NCBI GenBank assembly: GCA_023333565.1
Contig: JAJKFH010003927.1
Coordinates: 620,001 to 684,000, forward strand
Source of the DNA: Puffinus mauretanicus
Taxonomy: Eukaryota > Chordata > Aves > Procellariiformes > Procellariidae
Reading direction: 5' to 3'
Length of the DNA stretch: 64,000 nucleotides
The notes under the pieces were generated by a model, which was not told where the DNA came from, ran no database searches, and was given only the letters and a program-made list of their open reading frames with translations. A program made the position numbers and the translations under genes. Position 1 is the first letter of the stretch; every line of letters starts with the position of its first letter. This document shows positions 24,401 to 39,400 of this stretch, in pieces.

Positions 24401-27400
24401 AAAATCCTTTAGCTGTAATCAAATCACTGCATCATATCCTCCCAACAACTAGCACACACATCTCTTCAACTAAAATTTCAAAACTACAATCATTATTTCT
24501 GGGGACTAGGGGAAGAAATCAAGCTGCTTGCCTCAGTCAGGGATCACAAGCGCAGTGTAAGCCTACCACCATCATAAAATGCTGATGCAATTTTAACAAG
24601 GTGCTGAAACTGCTGGAGCTTGCTGACGTTCTGCTAGCTGCCAGCACTACTGTTTGATGTCACTGGCTTTCAGTCACTGACAAAAGCAACTGATAATGTG
24701 GACAGATTTTAGTCACATCTGTCATTAGCACCATGCTCTCAGATGAACTGTTCCCTACAGCAGGGTTTAAGTAATTGCATTACATCAATGTTAAACAGCT
24801 TATCTACAATTGGCTCCAAGTTGTGTGAACTCAATTTACACGTGCCCATACCATTCCCTGGCCACCTGAATGCAAGATTTATTACCAGCAAGCTGTTTAC
24901 AACTAGGTCTATGTACAAGAGCAGTATTTCAAAAGCTTCCCACCGCTGTCATAAATGTTACTCAATTCAGTTACTGTCTGATTCTAGGATGAAGGGGCAA
25001 TCTGCCACTCCCCCTTTCCTTTTTATGAACCTGTCAGACTACCTACGTTCACAGCATGTCTAATGGAGAGAGCTAGGGCCACAGCTTGCCCCGTGTAGAT
25101 CTCTTTGCATTGCCAACACTGGAGCTGAGCCAGTATCTGCAGCAGCAGAGAGTTTTCCAGATATTTTCATAATGCTGATAGGTTCTGAGGAGACAAGTAG
25201 TATTGCAATAAAGACGCTATGTGGGCAAGGAGCAGGGAGAACATCATGGCAGAAAAAAAGACTGAGCTTTGCTGCTGCAACTCCTATGGACACAAATACA
25301 CTTTCTCTCTGCAACACATTTGCCCCAGCTCCTGTGTAACAGCTGGTTTGCTTCAGTCTCCTCCCTGGCCAGGTGGCTGCTCTCACAGCAGAGTTCAGCT
25401 CACTAGAATTCCCCACTCTCCTAGAGACACATGCTTGTCACGCTTTTATCAGGGAAATCCTTGAGAGAGACTCCCAGAGTCCAGACCGAAGCAGCAATTT
25501 GGTCCCAATTTGCCTGACTGCTACTTAGGGGCTGCAAGTGAAAAGGAACTTGCACAGATGTCGCTTTGCAGCTGGCAGATTTGTGGGTGAGCTGTTAGAT
25601 ACGTTGTCCAGCTCCCATCCATCCTAGCTTGGGCTTCTGAGGATTCCCATAGTAGCTACTGAACGAGAGTAACAATGTAAGAGCAAACCAATGCTTTACA
25701 ACGACAGATGCATCTACCAGAGTTACGGTTTCTTACATATATTCACAAAAGGAGAAAACACTGTGCTCCTCAGGAGAACGTCAGTTTGCACGAGTCTGCT
25801 GTTAGGCACGGCGAGGACCTCGTCAAGAAACTCCTGCTCAGATGGCAAGGACAGCCACGCTGCGCCCAGCCAGAGCTCCATCTGGGCAAGTACCATTTGC
25901 AGCAGCTGCTTAGAGAAGAGTATGGAAAAGGGCAAGCGTTCAGTGAGACTTCCCCCGGCCACTCTTCCAGCCTCTCAGCTAACTGTGGTTCAGAGACTTT
26001 CTGCGTCAGAGCTGACATCTTTGCATTTAAGAAAATGCATGTGGTCTTAAAGGGCAAGAAGGGCAATCCTCTTTTTAAGATTAGTTTCGTAGTCTGAAGA
26101 CTATGAAACTGTTGAGCACTTGAAAGACTGGTAATTGAGGTTTTGATTTACGAACCAAAATTTGTTTTAATACAGACATCAGTTTATAAATAGGGGGATT
26201 CTGTTTGTCCAGATGTCTTTTAAATAACATGCTGCCATGCAAATAACCTGAATTTTCAAAACCTCTCATAGCCATAACCAATTCAGACAGAAAAGCAAGG
26301 CATTAGAAACCTTCAGGGTTAGTCATGAAAAGCAAATATTGAAGTTTACAGACAGCATTAGCAAAATGAGAATGTGCTTCTTACAGGCATTTATAATAGA
26401 GACTGTCATTTGCAAAGAATTTGGATAAACAAAGTTAGATTTCCGTGTGGAACTGTGGTGGAGGAAACTGAAGGGCAAGATCTAAAATTAGTCATACTTC
26501 TCTTGTTGTCTTTTGTTTAATGAAGTACCTGGAGCAATTTCCCAGCTATAGATGAGAAATGTCACTGACATAGTCTCTCTGAATTCCATACTTTCTCATG
26601 TATCCAAGGAGAGCAATCTTTTTAACTGCATTCAAAGAAAAGAAAAGTGGGGAAAACCAAAATAAAGGTAAAGGATAGTAAAAAAACACAAAACAAAAAA
26701 AACCACAAACCAGAGAAGAGCCTAGACCCTTTTTCTCCATCACCCATTTGTTGGTAGATGTTCTGTACAATCAAAAATGGAAAACACAAATCTAGTTGTT
26801 GTTATTAATACCTGAGCTGACTGCGTCTTCTTATTCTTCAAAAGATCCTTGGCAAAGTCCCAGTCTATCTCTTTGGGAATTACAGAATGAAAGTCTTATT
26901 GCATCTATAGAGGTAAAGCACCAGACAAAATATTGACAAATCTCAGGTGGATTTCTACCCAAAATTATATAACTTCTTTTTTTATTGCTGAGGACAGGGC
27001 TTCTTTAAATCTGAAAGTCATGTGAAACCCTTAGCCAAGACATCAACCCAGGGACAGCAGCTGATGGAGGAAATTAAAGCTGCCTATTTTCTCCAAGATG
27101 GGAACAGCTGCTCTGCAAACAAATGGTGCTCCACAAGAAGAGAACCCTACTGATCCCGCAAGCTGCTCCATGGACAGAAATCTGAGTCATCATTCATGTG
27201 CTTTATGCTGGCACCAGGCTGGAAGGTATAGGTAGGCATAGCTGATACCTATGCAAGAATACAACAGCTACGTAAGCTATCAGAGTACATTCTTCAGTGA
27301 TCAGTGTTGCTTATTAAAGGGTGCCCATCTTTCAGACAGTGTTTAAAAAGGCGGAAAAAAAAGAAAAAAATAGCCCACCTCATAAAGTGCTAAAACTACA

Positions 27401-30400
27401 GAGATCTGCATTACCTTCAAAAAGTGTGTCAAACATTTGTTTTTCTTCTATTACAGCCTCCATAGTATAGCCTCCAGCAGAAAGAGCTATTAAGAATTCT
27501 TGTTAGCAAGTGCGAAGTCATACCAGCTCATCCAAATTTTCCAAAGACAGTAGCGAGCCCAGTTTGCTGCTAAGGTTCTTACTCCACTAGAACCACTAGA
27601 AATCTTTATTAGATTTTTCCTCCATTCTCTTCCAATCCATGTATTCAATGTCAAGGCATATTTCTGTCTCTTCAAAAAGCCTGCTAGACAACCCGAATCA
27701 AATCCCTCTTTGCTTCAGATACAACAAAGGGGAATAAAGAAAATCAAGTTAATTATTTGCTCTCTTCACTTAATGGGAAGGACATTCCTCTTCAGAGGAC
27801 AAGAGACTGGGCAGAGACTGAGAATTCAGAGAAGGAATTTGAGGGATTTATCAGCTGCGTACAAGCCAGTGGAAGAAAAATGGCCTTGATGTATAGGCTG
27901 AAGTCACAGACACTTGCAGATTGACGATGGAAAAGCAAACAGGATGATTCTCTGAAAATAAAAAAAAAAGTCAGAGGATGATTTCTGGGGCCTCTCTTAG
28001 TGGGAACGCTGATAAAAGCTTACAGAACCGTGGAAAGCTGAATCATCTCATAAGCCTTAATCAAAACACTCTCTGAAGAAGCTTCCTGCAGGAAGGCAGC
28101 ATATACAGGATACCCTGCCAGCAGAGTGTAGTGCTCTACTCTCTTGCATGGAAAAAACTGTTAAGACCTTATGCTGTAGCAGCTCCAGGTGTTTATAAGC
28201 TGAATCACGGCTAGCAGAAACTGAAGATGCTGGCCACGGAAACAGGAGAGGAGCAAGAGTGGGAGGAAGCTACTGGGTTTTGCAAGTTGAAACGTTTAGA
28301 AATAGATTAAATGTAGAGCAAACTACAGAGATCTCATACAAAATGATGGGAACAAGATCAGGTCTTGGATCTGACCTCTCATCTGATATACAAACTAGTC
28401 AGCCCTCCCCTGACAGTAAGCAGACTTCCTCCGAAGTCAGAAATCTGAACCAGCAGATGTGGTTTATCAGAGAATCTTAGTTCTTTGCTGTAACTGGAGA
28501 ACTTTATTATCAAAAAGCAAAGGAATTAGCCATGCCCGTCCTTCCTTCTATAACCCAGCCATACACAATTAACACTTCCAAAATGCAGAGTAGCCTTTCC
28601 ATTTCTTATTTCCATTAGCAGCTGCAAATTAATTATAACTGTGCCCCATTTCATCCTCTTATGTGACCTAGGAGCCTTCTTCAAACAATAGACTGCATCA
28701 AATGATTAGCTTCTTTATCACAACATTTAGAAGGGCACATTTGGGAACTCATGGTTAGACAGGGGTTTTGAGGGTGTTTTGGGTTTTTTTTTTTTTGCTA
28801 GAACAACAGCTTATGTATATATTACCCAAACATAAAGTAAAAGGAAAATCTGGAGTAAATCTTAAATTTCTAAGCACAACAGAACAAAGGACCATATACT
28901 CAGTGTTCTCTGAGAATACAATTTTTCTCAAACTATATTAAAAAAACCTATAAAACTGGTGTTTTCCAACAGTCTTACAAGGATTACTTAATTTTCTGAG
29001 ATGTCAGAAGAGAAAGCCTTTGGCATTGCAAAGCAGGAAATTATTGGTGAAAAGCATGAGTACCTACATTTTCTGTAAAATAGTTGAGGGAACTGTGAGC
29101 AATACAAGTAGCTTCCAGTTTACCAGCCCAAATCAAACCTTTTCCAAAACTTCAGTATCAAATTAATGACTTGAAAAAGCAGATGCAACCTCCCTCACTT
29201 CAGCTGCTTTAGTATTTACTAGTTGTATTTTAGCAGGGTTTGGCATAGCACACAGAGCGCCAGGATGACTAACCTCCCCACTCCTATGAAATGCACACCA
29301 AAATCTTCTCACGGACAAGCCACAAAAATTTGAGAAAGCCAAGACAGAGCAACTCTAGGAGCAGTTCATAGGCAGGACAGCATCATGGCTCTGTCCTTAC
29401 TGCTGTCCTCACTGTCCCTTACGAGCTGTGAACACAGCTGCCAGCCAAGTCCAACGCACACTGGCAACGTCAATCTCTGCTGGCTCCTACGCAGGGATTT
29501 GAAGCCTCCGAAAGAGCAGAGCCTTGATGTCACTCATGTACCTGACAGTGGCAACAGAAGTCCTTGATGTCCCTATGTCCTGCACTGGCCAAAGGCAAAG
29601 CTGAGAATAGTACTCAAGCCCTGTTTGTTGGTTTTGGCTGGGGTAGAGTTAATTTTCTTCACAGTAGCTAGTATGGGGCTGTGTTTTGGATTTGTGCTGG
29701 AAACAGAGTTGATAACACAGGGACGTTTTGGTTACTGCTGAGCAGGGCTTACACAGAGTCAAGGCCTTTTCTGCTCCTCACCCCACCCCAGCGAGCAGGC
29801 TGGGGGTGCACAAGAAGCTGGGAGGGGACACAGCTGGGACAGCTGACCCCAACTGACCACAGGGATATTCCATACCATATGACGTCATGCTCAGCACATA
29901 AAGCTGGGGGAAGAAGAAGGAAGCGGGGGACGTTCGGAGTGATGGCGTTTGTCTTCCCAAGTAACAGTTACGTGTGATGGAGCCCTGCTTTCCTGGAGAT
30001 GGTTGAACCCCTGCCTGACGATGGGAAGTAGTGAATGAATTCCTTGTTTTGCTTTGCTTGCGTGTGCGGCTTTTGCTTTCCCTATTAAACTGTCTTTATC
30101 TCAACCCACGAGTTTTCTCACTTTTACCCTTCCGATTCTCTCCCCCATCCCACCAGGGGGGAGTGAGTGAGCGGTTGTGTGCGGCTTAGTTGCGGGCTGG
30201 GATTAAACCACAACATCCTGCAAGCCCAAATGTTATTAGAGCACAAGAAAGGGTCACTTTTGTCACGGGTGAGCGTAGTTACAGAGGTTGGCTTCTTTCC
30301 CCAAAATGTGTCAGAACACAGTTACATTTTCTTTTGTTAAATGGTAGTGAACTGATATATAGTTTCCCCTCAGGGTTCATTTTAAAGTTGGTATGTGAAA

Positions 30401-33400
30401 ATACAGGTGGCTTTTTTTTAATCCACTTCATCAATTTCTCCATTCCCTATTTTTAATTCTACCATCCATAAATTTTATATTAATGGAATATTACATACAG
30501 TGCCAAAAATGTTGTGGGAAATGCACATCTTCTCCCTCTAGCTATTTGCCCTTTTGTTTACTTTTAATCTGACAAAAGCTATACGTAATCAGGTTACAGA
30601 TATAAATTCCTGTTTTGTTATTTGCAACACCTATTGCCAATCTACAGTCCCCGAAGTCACAATTTACAAGGTTCTTAGAGTAACTTACCATTCAATAGCC
30701 ACCAAAGCAAAGGAATAAAACCTGGACTTTCACTGATGTACTTCAAGCCTTTCAAGTTGATACTCATATTGTAAAGTGACATTAGTATTAGCCTAGAATT
30801 GAAAGAAAAAAGATGTGATGTCCTTTGATTTCTTTGCATATTTTAGCACCTTTTGCTATTTATGCCAAGCATGTACTGATGCAGAAGCCTATTCTAATAA
30901 TTTATATATTGATAAAAGAGGCAAGTCTCAAATTATATATAAGCAATGTTGTGCAAAACCTTATTTCTACTGTTAAACCAAGTATTTCAAACACATGGAA
31001 AAATATCCCATGCGAGAGTAAGAAAGTCTCATCAAACCCCATGAGCTGGATTACTGAGGTGTGCAAAACCAGGATTTGGCTTTACGTGACCACACAATAG
31101 AGCTTTCGTGGTGACGATCCCCACTGGGCAGACGATCATCTCAAACAAGCTGTTTGCCTTGACGAATGAAAGGGCCACTAGGAAACACAGAAAGCAAGAC
31201 TGTATACTGAGTACTAGAAATGACAAAGGAAGTCTCTGCTCCATCGGTTGCTCAACGCTGGACTTTCTGTACACTAACCCTCCAGTCAGCTGAAACACAG
31301 ACACGTTGCTTATGCCGGCCTCTTTCACGCATCCTCTGTCCTCCTGCAAAAGGGAACAGATGCAATACATGGCCAGCACACAGCAATCGCCAATGTAGTC
31401 TCTCTCTGCTGGCAGGGGAAGTTACTATGCCTACAGAAGCATTTGGAAGAAGGGGACGGGCCTGAAGGAGGGAAAAGGAAAGTATTAGTAGTCCCAGCTC
31501 AGCTTAGCACGCTCCCTCCTAAGCTAGACTCGTCCCTTCTGCTATGGGTGCAGGGCAGAGAACCGGCTTGCTGAGCCTGCTCTCCAGCCCCTCGCAGTCA
31601 GGCAGGGCTATACGGTCTGGGCCATCGGGTGAGACCCTGCTGTGAAAAAAACGACTGCTTGTCTCTTAAAATGTCATCATGGACTTTCCTATTTACTCTG
31701 CCTTCAGGAATCCAGATTGATTATGTTCAATGTACAAGTGGAAATTTTTTTTTTTTAAAGTCAGTAACACTGGAATTCAGTCTGGCTGTAAACTGTGCTC
31801 GTCGTAGGGTAGATCAACACCAGGATAACACAGGCCAAACGGTACTCTCACCTGCACCTCTGCAAAAGCGTTTCCAAATAACATTTGGGCCCACTCAAAG
31901 CCATATTTTTTTTTTTTCCCAGAAGGTGATTTCTTTTGGTCTTTTATTATGGTCACTGATGTTGAAGGAGGACAGAAGCCATATCCTGCCTTCCAGGTAA
32001 CAGAGAAGATCTATGGCCTGGCAGCTAGAAAACACTTCCTTAATTGAGCATTGAAAAAAAAATAAGACGACATCTCTGACAAACCGGAACCAAGACTGTC
32101 CCTTGCACATCAGTGTGTAAACGACAAAATAAAAATACATATAGTAAGTATATGTTCATTTCAGCCACACCTTCAAAAGCTTCCAAACCCAGGACTTCCT
32201 AATATATCAGCCTCCTAAAATAGGAAGTTCGTTAGTCATTTTGGGGCTGCACACATCACAGGTTATAAATTAAACCAGTCTCAACTTTTCAACAGAGAGA
32301 AAACCAGGTAGGCTGGAGAAGACTCTGCATTTTAAAAGGACTGCTCTAGCCTGCCGATCCCACCAGCTCCTCCCACAGCGGCTCACGCTGAAGTTACTGC
32401 AAACATGAAAAGCTTCAGTATGATCAGTAACTTGCAAAACCTGAAACCCATCAGGGAAAGGGGCTTGGCTACTGACACCCCCCCGGCCTTAGCCACAACA
32501 GAGCTGACATAATGTTGTAAGGTACAGGAAGCTGCATACAGAAATGGCAGCTTTGCCTCTTCAGGCAGATAAAGCACCTGGGTCAAAATTTACTTTTAGC
32601 TGCTTTCAACTGTCAGACAAGTATGGTAACTTGGGGCTCAAAATGAGTCTCCCTTTCCAAAGCTAGCCAGAACAATCACTGATACTCAATGCAGAGCATT
32701 TCGTTGGGATTAAATCTTCTGCGGTTTCCACTGAACTAAGTTCTGCTTTCAAACATTTGATGTTGATGTTGTTATGCCATCTTCCACATTGCTGATACAA
32801 GTTTTTTATGGTTTTGGTGGATAAAACCTTCTTTTTCAGCTAAGCAAAGTCTCAGTGGGCAATTTCCCTCTAACTTCCAGTAGGAACGGGACCCGATACT
32901 CAAAAGCAGAAAGCATCTAGAAAAAAATCCCCACTGACATTAACAAGACAAACTAATGCTCAGCCTCTTTCAGAATCAGATCACTGCTGCACTATGAACT
33001 TCGAGCCAAGAGGCCCCTGACGTTCCTGAAAAAAAAGCTGTACTCTGGAGTCAGAAGTTGTCTCACAAATTCTTTCACCCTTCTAGCGATGTCCTCCTGT
33101 CCTGTCTTTTACGCAGATCATCTTTACAGCTGTGGAGTAGCTGGAGGGACAGGGCATTAGTGCGCTTTATGATGTGCTACGATGGATGCTATTACTTTTT
33201 ATTTTATTCCTTTTCAAAGATGATATCACGCAAGTCAATCTTCTGGACAATGAAAAGGGAAGATGAATGAGGAGGGCTCCTACAACAGGTATGGAACGTG
33301 TCATGATACCCACTCACAGCTGGGTGCTGGGTTGCATACAGAACAATTACAGAGAAACAGGAATGTTATCCTCCGTTCTGGGGCCAGCTTGGCTGCTGCT

Positions 33401-36400
33401 ATCTTTCACGACTGCAATAAACCTGCATGTCACCGCACTGCCACCATTTCCAAACAAAAGGGAAATAATGTTATTCCGAATGGACTTCACACCTCACATC
33501 CTATTCTCAAATGAGTTCTCATGGCTTAAGCTACTATGCCACCAGCAGACTTTTGGACACTCTCCGTGCATACCATCAGAAAGCAGGAAAGAAAGTAACC
33601 CACTGCAGGCCAAACTGAGTTGTAAGAGGCATAACTTATATTATGTGCTGCACCACTGTGAGTTTGATCACGTAGGCTCTTAAGTAGTAGGAAGAAGAAA
33701 GAGTAGATTATTAAATCTACTGCATCAGTGGCCGCTAACAAGCAGTGAGGGGTGCTGTGGAACTGAAACTGCAGCTTGTAAAGCGCGTACACTTCTTTTC
33801 ACACAGCCTCTGCAGCTCTTCCTTGGCTTCCAGAACCCAAGCCCTGACAAAGGAGCACAGCCATAATTATCTATAATCAGCCAGAATGAAAGTGATCAAT
33901 AAAACAGTATCGTATAATGGGAAGTGTTAACGTTTCTTGACAATGTATTTCATCCTTAATCTGTTTGACATTTGCAGTTAGAAATAAAGTGACGTAAAAA
34001 GATATTGCTATGTTTGTATTTTTATTTCACTTGTTTGCTTTGTGCAGACAAAAGGGACTGGTGGCAGTGATCCAGGGAAGTGCCGTGGTTTTGGAGTGTC
34101 AGAAGAAGACATAACCCACCCCACAAGCCAATGTAGTAGCATATTATTACTAATTAAACACACTCACCTGAGCAGAACATAGAAGCATTTCTAGGCCCTT
34201 TATACCACCTTCACTTCTAGTACTTGCACATTCTAGTAAGTATTTTTTGCAATAATTATTGCAAAAGTGCTTATTGAGGCAAACCTGACGCACATAATTA
34301 CTGGATAAACAATACTTTCTAGGTTTTTTTTTTTAATTATGCACTTCATAGTCTTCCTATTTAGGCAAGCCAAATTTAATTAACACCTTGTACTACTGTA
34401 TCTGTCAATGCTTTCTTTAAGATCTAGAACTAAAGCAGATGAGAAGGTGCTTTAGCTGTGCTTTAATACATGGGATTAGTACATAAAATGTACTAATATG
34501 TACTAAAGTACGTATTTTTACTTACTACTTTCAACTGCTACATAAGCAAAGTCAAATATTCCAAACAATTTAATTATAGCTACGAACAATTCTGTACATG
34601 TTTATTGACTGCCTAACAATTACAAATGTTGAGCAAACCCTATACCCATGAGAAGAAAACCTAAAGTCTTTCACACCACTGCTATTTCAGAAAGGCAAAG
34701 ACACCTGTGAGATTTCAGTCCCAGCACTCATGTAGATGCCTTGGATATATTTATTACATACAATGGATATTGTAGCAGTGCTGGAATAAATGACAGCTTT
34801 TCCCTGTAAATTTTTTGTTTATATACCGGTACAAGTAAAACACAGGATTGCTAGAACTAGAAGAGGAAAGAGAACTCCTCTCTTTATCAATCAGCTTACT
34901 TTGTTTGATACTGCTGTGTGTAGAATTAGACTCACAGTTTCCCCCGATTTGTCACACAGTAAAGAAAAATATTTTTGAAAATAAAAGCTAGAAAATTGTA
35001 AAACCTCAAAACTGAGCACAGGACAAACATATCCTTGAAAATAATCAGCCAGATTTTTTCTTTAACTGATTAAATTTTAAGTTAATGATGTCCTTTCATG
35101 TAATACCATGGTGATGTTTTGAGAAAAACACAGTGCATTTCCAAAATAATGTACAGACATTTTCATCCATGAGGTATAGTTTTAAAAATGTGTCTCTGTC
35201 TATTTGTATGTGTATATATATATGTGTGTGTCTCTGTGTGCATGTGTGTGTGTGTAAACGTTATTTATGATGACTCCAGAGTCCATCTATACCTAACTTT
35301 GAAATTTCACTACAGTTTATGTTAACTATCATATCCTTATCTCACAATTGTCTTTCATTTTACGATAGGAAGAAAAGGGAGTTCTTCTGACACATCTGCT
35401 TATGAAAAGGTTGATTATTTAAGATTAACAAGCAGCTAAAAAACCTTACATGCAGAGAACAATTTAAAAACAAACCAACCAACCCACCCCTAAGCCCTTT
35501 CTTTGCTGGGCTGGGAGAGTGTAAAATCCCAAAAAGGACAGGAGAGAGGTCTAGTGTTAGTAATGGGTTTTAAGAACTGAACAGTGACAAGATGTAGGGA
35601 CCTCGTGGACAAAAAGGAACCTGACCACAGACATGAAAGACAAACACAGGGGAAACATTTTGCACTAAAACATTGGAGCAAATTAGGATCCCTCGTTCCA
35701 TGACAAGGCCATGAAGAAATCTCCTTTCTGACATATACTCTACTGTCATAATATAACAATTTTTTTATCAAATGGCAAGTCCAAAGTAAGAAAAAAAATT
35801 GTTGGTTCTGTGGAACTTCAGAAAACATTATCACTGCACTGAATTCAAGCTATTGAAACATATGTTTAATGTTTCTCACTTATCAAATACCTTGTGCAAC
35901 CTCTTTTTTAAGCTTTACTCAATTTGTTAGCCTACGAGGCTAGCCCCTGTTGAATCCCTAGCCACTTCACGGGATTGTTTTATGTATATTTTATCAGTAT
36001 TGCTGTATGGCAGCCAAGTTTATATCACCATGTGTAATTCTTCTGCAAAGCAGGCAGATTTTGAAATGTAATTAAAAAAACACCCAAAGCATCAATTCAA
36101 AAGGCCCTCAAATCCAATTACATTAATACAATCTGAAATGACCAAAAATAGTTTATCTGGATCCATAGACACACATTCGCTTGACATTCAGAGTGTGTGT
36201 GTGTGTTTGTTTAGGAACGCTTTCCTCTCCTTCCTCCTCTCAAAATAAAGTCCCCTCTTGTTATTTTTTTTCTGCACAGATTTTGAAACAGTATAGGTCC
36301 TCTTTTCATGTTTTTTTTTGTTATATACATGAAGGCAGAAATTACCTTTTCTTTCTTACGTTGAGATTCTCATACAAATCTTTTAGTTAGGGCTTTACAA

Positions 36401-39400
36401 AAAAACCCCACTGTTGCAAGGGTTAACTACCTGTTTTGAGTGCTAACCTTCAAGCCCAACACTTGGGAAACACAGCAAACGACTGACATCAAAGTATCTA
36501 ACCACTACCTACAGCACAGGCTATTCAGCTTCCCCCTCGCTGCCCAACAGGGAAAGGCAAGCACCTTCAGAGGGCAACTCGTCCCCCCTAACATGGGCTG
36601 AGCCAGCAATCATCTGATAGCACCAGCTCCTGCCACTGGCTGTGGGAAGGAGCCCAGACAGTTAGCAGATACGTGACCTCTTGCTTTCTGATAGCTGAGG
36701 TTAGGCAAGATAAAACCTATCCAAAGTTAAGACCGAGCCTGATTTCATGCCTATCATATACAACCTGCCTAAGTGCGTGCATGGACGCGGTCAAGTTACT
36801 GTGGCTGACAGGGTTGCTGTTTGTCAGCCGAGTTGTGACAGCTGGCTTGGGTATGAAGTCTGTGTGTGTGTGTGTGTGTGTCCCATTTATGAAAAAAACC
36901 ACCACACTAGCCTAAGCCATCTTCATGAACAAATTAACCAGGTGTACGGGCCATGGTTGGCAGATGAGCAAGTACTTATTAAGCCACAGTAATTTGCTCA
37001 GTCAAGGCCATATATCCTCAGCTTGTAACAGCTCTGAGAAAAAGGCAAAGACAATAATTTATTTAATCTCTCCATCAACTGGAAAGTACAACTTTTCCAG
37101 CATCTGAACTGTGTAACATGGCCTTTTCTTTACAACGCTGTATCACAAGGTCCCTTTATAGGCATTAGCTTTTACAAACCTAAGTGCATGGTGCTTCTGG
37201 CTACTAAGTAGCATAAACTAATTTAATTTTTGCTCTTAGCAGATACATAAGTCACTTTCTTCACTAAGCAAATGTAGCGTTTTACAGTCTTCATATTGGA
37301 AGGGAATAAATGAGCCGACATTTCCCACACCCTCTCTGTTTTAAAACTTGACCTCACATCTTCCTGATCTGACCCTCAACTCACGAGCCCCTCCTAAGGT
37401 AGAAGAGTGCATCCCTGCTCATCTCTACAATATTATGGTGCTTAAGAGACTTCCGAAGAGACACAAAACCTGGATGAAGCTAGCCTTGTAGCCAAGCCTG
37501 GTAAATCTGCAAGGAACGCTACTGTGAAAAGAGTTTCCAAAAATTATGTTTCCTCCCTAGGAAAGGAAATAATGGGAGAGTGGGAAAACTACTCTCACCG
37601 CTGTGACTTACACTGCAAGATAACGCATTTCATTTGAAAGGGGGATAAAAAAATCATCATACACTTTAAATTTGGTACAGAGTCCCGGCTTCATGTCTCC
37701 CAGGAGGTGCATCATTGTGTCCAGTAATTCACGATTTGAACTAACCAAGAACTCACGGCCACATGCCAGCGCAGCCACATCTGTGAGAGAACATAAAACA
37801 TCACCATAAAAATCATGTTTCAAACAAAAGTTTACGGTAATTATCAGGACCACTAAAAAGATATGTCAGCTGTGAAGAATGAACTATGGCATCTATATAA
37901 AATTCAAATTATATTTATCTACATAGCAAACACTGAAGCAGTAAATTATACTGGTCAAACTCCTTCATAATTCTACTTTGATAATTAAAATATTTATTCA
38001 GAGTGGCCAGTATCCTAACAGTAACACAGTGAATTATGAAACAAAATGTTGGATTCATCTGCAAATAATGCGGGACTGAAGCAAAGCTGACAATTATAGG
38101 TCCCACTTTAAAGAAACAAGATTGCAGATCAATTGCTCAATCCAATATACCGGCACATTACACAACCACAACTCTTGTGGACATCTACCCAAAAGCTCTT
38201 TTCCTACCTCTCTGCAGGTGCTGCATCATTCACGCACAAACCAAAAGGCAAAAATATTTCCAAAGACTACTGCTCCAAAGCAGACTTTCCTTTAGTATTT
38301 TCCCTTATGCTTGCCCTATATGTTAGGGCCTCCTTAGGTGCAAGAGGTATCTTCCAGCAACCCGAGCTTCTTTGTACTGTGCAACTGGCCAAGCCTCCTC
38401 CAAACGCGTGAAGCGCGGTGTATGTCACTAGGGACAGAACCTGGTTCTCTGGCCTCCCATTCAGGGCAAGTTTGGGGATCTGTCGCATGATACAGTTCTT
38501 CCACTTTCATGCAGCCTCAGGTTCCCTATCCTATGCACATACATCATGATACCTCTTTTAACCTCAGAATAAGCAGAGGTACTACGGACACAGCATATAA
38601 TTAAAGACTGTTATTGCAATGTTGGTGCACACTGGGCTGTGTTAAGACTGCACCTGCACTGAGAACTTCTGTTCTGGTGTTTTCTAACTTCTCAATACTT
38701 GGCACTTCATGACCACCTCCTCAGGGTTCTTTTAATACCGCTTTCTAGCATAATACTACTTTACAGCGTAACTAGGGGTGATTAAACTGGTACCTTCTAC
38801 ATCGTTCATCTGACTGTATCCTCTATCACATTAGAGTTTCAGCAACCTCCTCTCCCAAATTATAGAGCCAAAGAGACAAATCTTGGTCATATCAAATTCA
38901 CTGGCAAAATTTATACCAGCTTCAGTGAAGCAAGATTTTGTTCCACCATCCTGATTCCTCCTCAGGCAGAACCACACCACCTCCCACCCCCCGCCCCAGC
39001 CTTTAAACATTTTCTTTGTTCAGACTTTACTTTTGCTATGTTTTTTTTCAATGAAGCAACTGGAGAGAACTGGATTCCGCCTTGGTACAGTAACATAATA
39101 TATCACATTGGTTTTTATTACAATCTTTAATGGCACCACAACACCGAAAACCACACATTTAAAAAAGTGATGTTAATGCAAGGTTCACTTAACTGTATCA
39201 ATACCCACTGTTTCATCTATCTTGCATCACATCATTAGTGTCATTTTGACAGTTGCACAGTTTCACAAAAATGCAGATGACGTTATCAACCTCATTTCTC
39301 ACAGCCTGCCAAGCCAAGGGCAGCCATACTAAAATAGATCTGTGGCTTTCTACTTATTTTCTGACCCTATAAAGAAACGTTTAGTATAGAAGTCAGGTTT

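Larger units (their letters stand above)
21454..30688 (-). other. HSF2BP intron 7
   Basis: A 9.2-kb intron with no coding exon I can support. It holds a near-perfect inverted repeat at 26083-26110 and the solo LTR at 29626-30215, both listed separately. Two overlapping plus-strand open frames near 25700-26100 (about 120-130 codons) match no family I recognise. Confidence 0.85.
30793..37662 (-). other. HSF2BP intron 6
   Basis: A 6.9-kb intron without supported exons. It contains several TG/TA microsatellites (35189-35256, 36192-36210, 36861-36880) and a perfect 22-bp palindrome at 34245-34266. Poly-T runs near 31746 and 31905 are plain low complexity. Confidence 0.85.

Noticed and set aside
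25691..26097. Two overlapping plus-strand frames of about 120-130 codons in HSF2BP intron 7
   Set aside because: They are in different frames over the same DNA, neither is recognisable, and no splice or promoter context was found.
29626..30215. A full endogenous provirus around the LTR
   Set aside because: No second LTR and no gag, pol or env reading adjoins it on either side, so only a solo LTR is supported.
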